Assembly (NCBI GenBank): GCA_023139255.1
Contig: JAGLNY010000218.1
Span: 1 to 8,091 of the forward strand
Direction: 5' to 3'
DNA from: Spirochaetales bacterium
GTDB taxonomy: Bacteria > Spirochaetota > Spirochaetia > JABMQR01
Length of the DNA stretch: 8,091 nt
Part shown: piece after piece, positions 6,778 to 8,091 of the stretch
Position numbering within the stretch: the stretch's first letter is position 1
How the letters are laid out: the number at the start of each line of letters is the position of its first letter
Notes under the pieces: model-generated
What the model saw: the letters and a program-made list of their open reading frames with translations, nothing else
The model's database searches: none
Told to the model about the DNA's origin: nothing
Program-made: the position numbers and the translations under genes

Positions 6778-7704
6778 CTTGTATGAGATTCTTGGGTCGA
6801 GGAAGGAATAGACAATATCGACTACAAAGTTCATGACAATTAATATCACTGAGTAGACGATGACAACACCCATAATCAATGTATAGTCCCGGTTAAAAGA
6901 TGACTGAACAAAAAACTGTCCCAGTCCCGGAACCCGGAAAATTTTCTCGACAACTACAGATCCTGTTATGATACCGGCAAAAGCAGGTCCTAAATAACTT
7001 ACAACAGGCAGCAAAGCCCCTTTGAGAACATGTTTTACGATAATAACTGAGTTTTTAAGCCCTTTAGCTTTGGCTGTCCTGACATAGTCGCTTCGCAGGG
7101 TTTCCAACATACTGGCTCTGGTAAGACGTGCAATATTTGCAAAGTATGGGAATGAGAGCGTTAATGCCGGCATAATCATGGTTAACCAGCCATACTCCCC
7201 GGTAATCCAGCCTGCGGTCGGAAGCCAGTTAAGCCGCATGGCAAATATATACATCAGCACAGGTCCAATAACAAAGAGCGGGATAGAAATCCCGAAAACC
7301 GCCAGGGACATAGCGAAATAATCAACAAATGAGTTCTGTTTTATTGCCGACATGGTACCGAAACTGATACCAAAAGTAAGCGCAATAGCAAGGGAGATTG
7401 CCCCCAGCAGCATGGAATTCGGAAGACTTTGGAAAATCAAAAAATTAACATCATGATCCTGATATTTATAAGAGGGTCCAAGATCTCCCCGAACGATGTC
7501 AAACAAATACCTTCCGAACTGCTGGATTAATGGTTCGTCAAGATGGTATTTTGCCTCAATATTACGCAGGATCTGCTCAGGAACTGCACGTTCGGTATCA
7601 AACGGTCCGCCTGGTGCGAGCCTGATAATAAAAAAGCTGATGGTGATGATAATAAACAATGTCGGTATAAGACCGATAAAACGACGAATGATATATTTCG
7701 ACAT
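6775..7704 (-). CDS. oppB: Oligopeptide transporter permease OppB
   Basis: This is the partner channel subunit of OppC and the first gene of the operon. The 309-residue length is typical. The N-terminus MSKYIIRRFIGLIPTLFII is the standard OppB opening, with helix 1 at about 9-28, then the periplasmic LAPGGPFD (29-36). Further helices lie at about 98-120, 129-155, 172-188, 235-253 and 275-297. The EAA loop is at 207-233 (YVRTAKAKGL, then KHVLKGALLP), and the C-terminus FLDPRISY matches the family. The frame is open a further 42 codons upstream to a TTG at 7830. I reject that extension because the ATG at 7704 gives the family N-terminus and has a purine-rich GAGAGAGG site five bases before it. 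It ends 9 bases before oppC. Confidence 0.94.
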   Translation of the reverse strand: MSKYIIRRFIGLIPTLFIIITISFFIIRLAPGGPFDTERAVPEQILRNIEAKYHLDEPLIQQFGRYLFDIVRGDLGPSYKYQDHDVNFLIFQSLPNSMLLGAISLAIALTFGISFGTMSAIKQNSFVDYFAMSLAVFGISIPLFVIGPVLMYIFAMRLNWLPTAGWITGEYGWLTMIMPALTLSFPYFANIARLTRASMLETLRSDYVRTAKAKGLKNSVIIVKHVLKGALLPVVSYLGPAFAGIITGSVVVEKIFRVPGLGQFFVQSSFNRDYTLIMGVVIVYSVILIVMNFVVDIVYSFLDPRISYK

Positions 7705-7709
7705 ATCAA

Positions 7710-7717
7710 CCTCTCTC
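7710..7717 (-). promoter_or_regulatory. Ribosome binding site of oppB
   Basis: A purine-rich stretch (GAGAGAGG on the minus strand) lies five bases before the ATG at 7704. It is weaker than the other sites of the operon but supports this start over upstream in-frame codons. Confidence 0.6.
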
Positions 7718-7730
7718 TTTTGAATTATGC

Positions 7731-7786
7731 CTGTACCCGGGAACAACTTATCTGTATCCAGGTTCCGAAAACCCGTATTCAGGTTC
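7731..7786. repeat. Three 21-bp-spaced direct repeats in the oppB leader
   Basis: The + strand reads GTACCCGGGAAC (7733-7744), GTATCCAGGTTC (7754-7765) and GTATTCAGGTTC (7775-7786), each starting exactly 21 bases after the last. The second and third agree at 11 of 12 positions; the first agrees with the second at 8 of 12. A C two bases before each copy is also shared. The spacing equals two DNA helical turns, as in arrays of protein sites on one DNA face, and also seven codons. The array lies between the proximal promoter candidate and the oppB ribosome binding site. Regulator binding is inferred; the first copy could match by chance. Confidence 0.5.
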
Positions 7787-7809
7787 TTATTGTCAGAGAA
7801 TGTGTTCCG

Positions 7810-7897
7810 GACAATTCCATTATCAACCAACTTTCTGTGTTATGCAACAAAATTGGTACATTCTTGATATATGAGCTTCGTGTAAAATGGAATTATC
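7810..7897 (-). repeat. 12-bp inverted repeat in the oppB leader
   Basis: On the minus strand GATAATTCCATT (7886-7897) and AATGGAATTGTC (7810-7821) can pair over all 12 bases with one U-G wobble. The arms are 64 bases apart, and the 3' arm overlaps the -10 of the proximal promoter candidate. A transcript from the distal promoter could fold this way. The match is AT-rich, so chance is possible. Confidence 0.4.
7819..7847 (-). promoter_or_regulatory. Candidate proximal promoter of the opp operon
   Basis: On the minus strand TTGCAT (7842-7847) and GATAAT (7819-7824) are 17 bases apart. The -10 matches at 5 of 6 positions and the -35 at 3 of 6. It would start transcription near 7812, giving a leader of roughly 108 bases that contains the 21-bp repeats. 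Confidence 0.4.
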
Positions 7898-7974
7898 TTC
7901 ATTTTTTTTATTCTTTGAATTTTCCAACAAAGCCTTGCCGGTAAAGAGAAGATCCTTAGAACGGCAACCAAAAA

Positions 7975-8012
7975 ATACTAATATATTATAGTAAAACATT
8001 CAACTGCAGCAA
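7975..8012 (-). promoter_or_regulatory. Candidate distal promoter of the opp operon
   Basis: A perfect TATAAT is at 7985-7990 on the minus strand, with TTGCTG (8007-8012) 16 bases before it. An overlapping alternative uses TTGAAT (7998-8003) and TAGTAT (7975-7980) with a 17-base spacer, each 4 of 6. Either would give a leader of roughly 265-275 bases before oppB. Confidence 0.45.
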
Positions 8013-8091
8013 TTGAGCTTTCACGTTGATTGGCAGGATAGCTGAAACGAGAAGTTGTTGTGACGCGGTTGCTAAAGAGATTTATTCATAC

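Larger units (their letters stand above)
7705..8091 (-). other. Noncoding leader and promoter region of the opp operon
   Basis: These 387 bases hold no convincing gene on either strand: minus frames close quickly near the right edge, and the + frames that remain open have no ribosome binding site or recognisable protein. The region contains two candidate promoters, a 12-bp inverted repeat and a 21-bp-spaced repeat array, listed separately. I see no tRNA, no known riboswitch and no hairpin-plus-T-run attenuator on the operon strand. A 6-bp inverted repeat (TTGCCG 7935-7940, CGGCAA 7962-7967) lies just downstream of the distal promoter. Confidence 0.7.

Noticed and set aside
7705..7830. A 42-residue N-terminal extension of OppB starting at a TTG
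   Set aside because: The ATG at 7704 gives the standard OppB N-terminus and has a purine-rich ribosome binding site; the extension has neither a site nor family resemblance. It does contain the 21-bp repeats as heptads, so it is kept in mind only as an alternative reading.
7841..7903. A 20-codon minus-strand leader peptide starting at the ATG at 7901-7903
   Set aside because: There is only an A-rich tract and no Shine-Dalgarno before it, and no run of regulatory codons or following attenuator hairpin.
7543..7944. A 133-residue + strand open frame across the oppB start and leader
   Set aside because: It overlaps the N-terminal coding region of oppB, has no ribosome binding site or recognisable motif, and is cysteine- and asparagine-rich in the way of chance frames.
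8058..8086. Possible + strand promoter at the right edge (TTGTGA, 17 bases, TTTATT)
   Set aside because: Both boxes match only 4 of 6 and no gene is visible in the remaining bases of the window.

Overview
The window carries a chromosomal oligopeptide ABC transporter locus (Opp type) next to the 3' end of a branched-chain amino acid synthesis gene. The organism looks like a moderately AT-rich, Gram-negative-type bacterium. OppA has a classical signal peptide and no lipobox cysteine, as expected for a free periplasmic binding protein. The general style of the proteins would fit a free-living spirochaete or a similar anaerobe, but that placement is only an impression. No mobile element, CRISPR array, rRNA or tRNA was seen.

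Layout, left to right. (1) Bases 1-721, + strand: the C-terminal part of an acetolactate synthase large subunit (ilvB), truncated by the window edge and closed by a strong intrinsic terminator (742-777). (2) A second terminator facing the other way (784-812) ends oppA, which runs on the minus strand from 2438 to 834. (3) Bases 2553-3128, + strand: a small two-helix membrane protein with a possible bacterial PH-like domain. It is divergent from oppA and convergent with oppF. (4) Bases 7704-3151, minus strand: a tight oppB-oppC-oppD-oppF operon. Its internal junctions are 9 nt apart, 14 nt apart and overlapping by 8 nt, and two Shine-Dalgarno sequences include the upstream stop codon. (5) Bases 7705-8091: a noncoding leader and promoter region for the operon, with candidate promoters, an inverted repeat and a short array of 21-bp-spaced repeats.

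Working together: OppA would capture peptides in the periplasm, OppB and OppC would form the membrane channel, and OppD and OppF would hydrolyse ATP to drive uptake. The binding protein is not in the same transcription unit as the rest. It has its own promoter and terminator and is separated from oppF by an opposite-strand gene. Imported peptides supply amino acids while ilvB belongs to isoleucine/valine/leucine synthesis, but the two sides are convergent and separately terminated, so no shared regulation is implied.

Most of the window is ordinary. The strongest oddity is OppC: at 529 residues it is far longer than the usual ~300, because about 240 residues are inserted between its first membrane helix and the conserved permease core. 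The second is the repeat array in the oppB leader. I did not find a clearly new multi-gene system.
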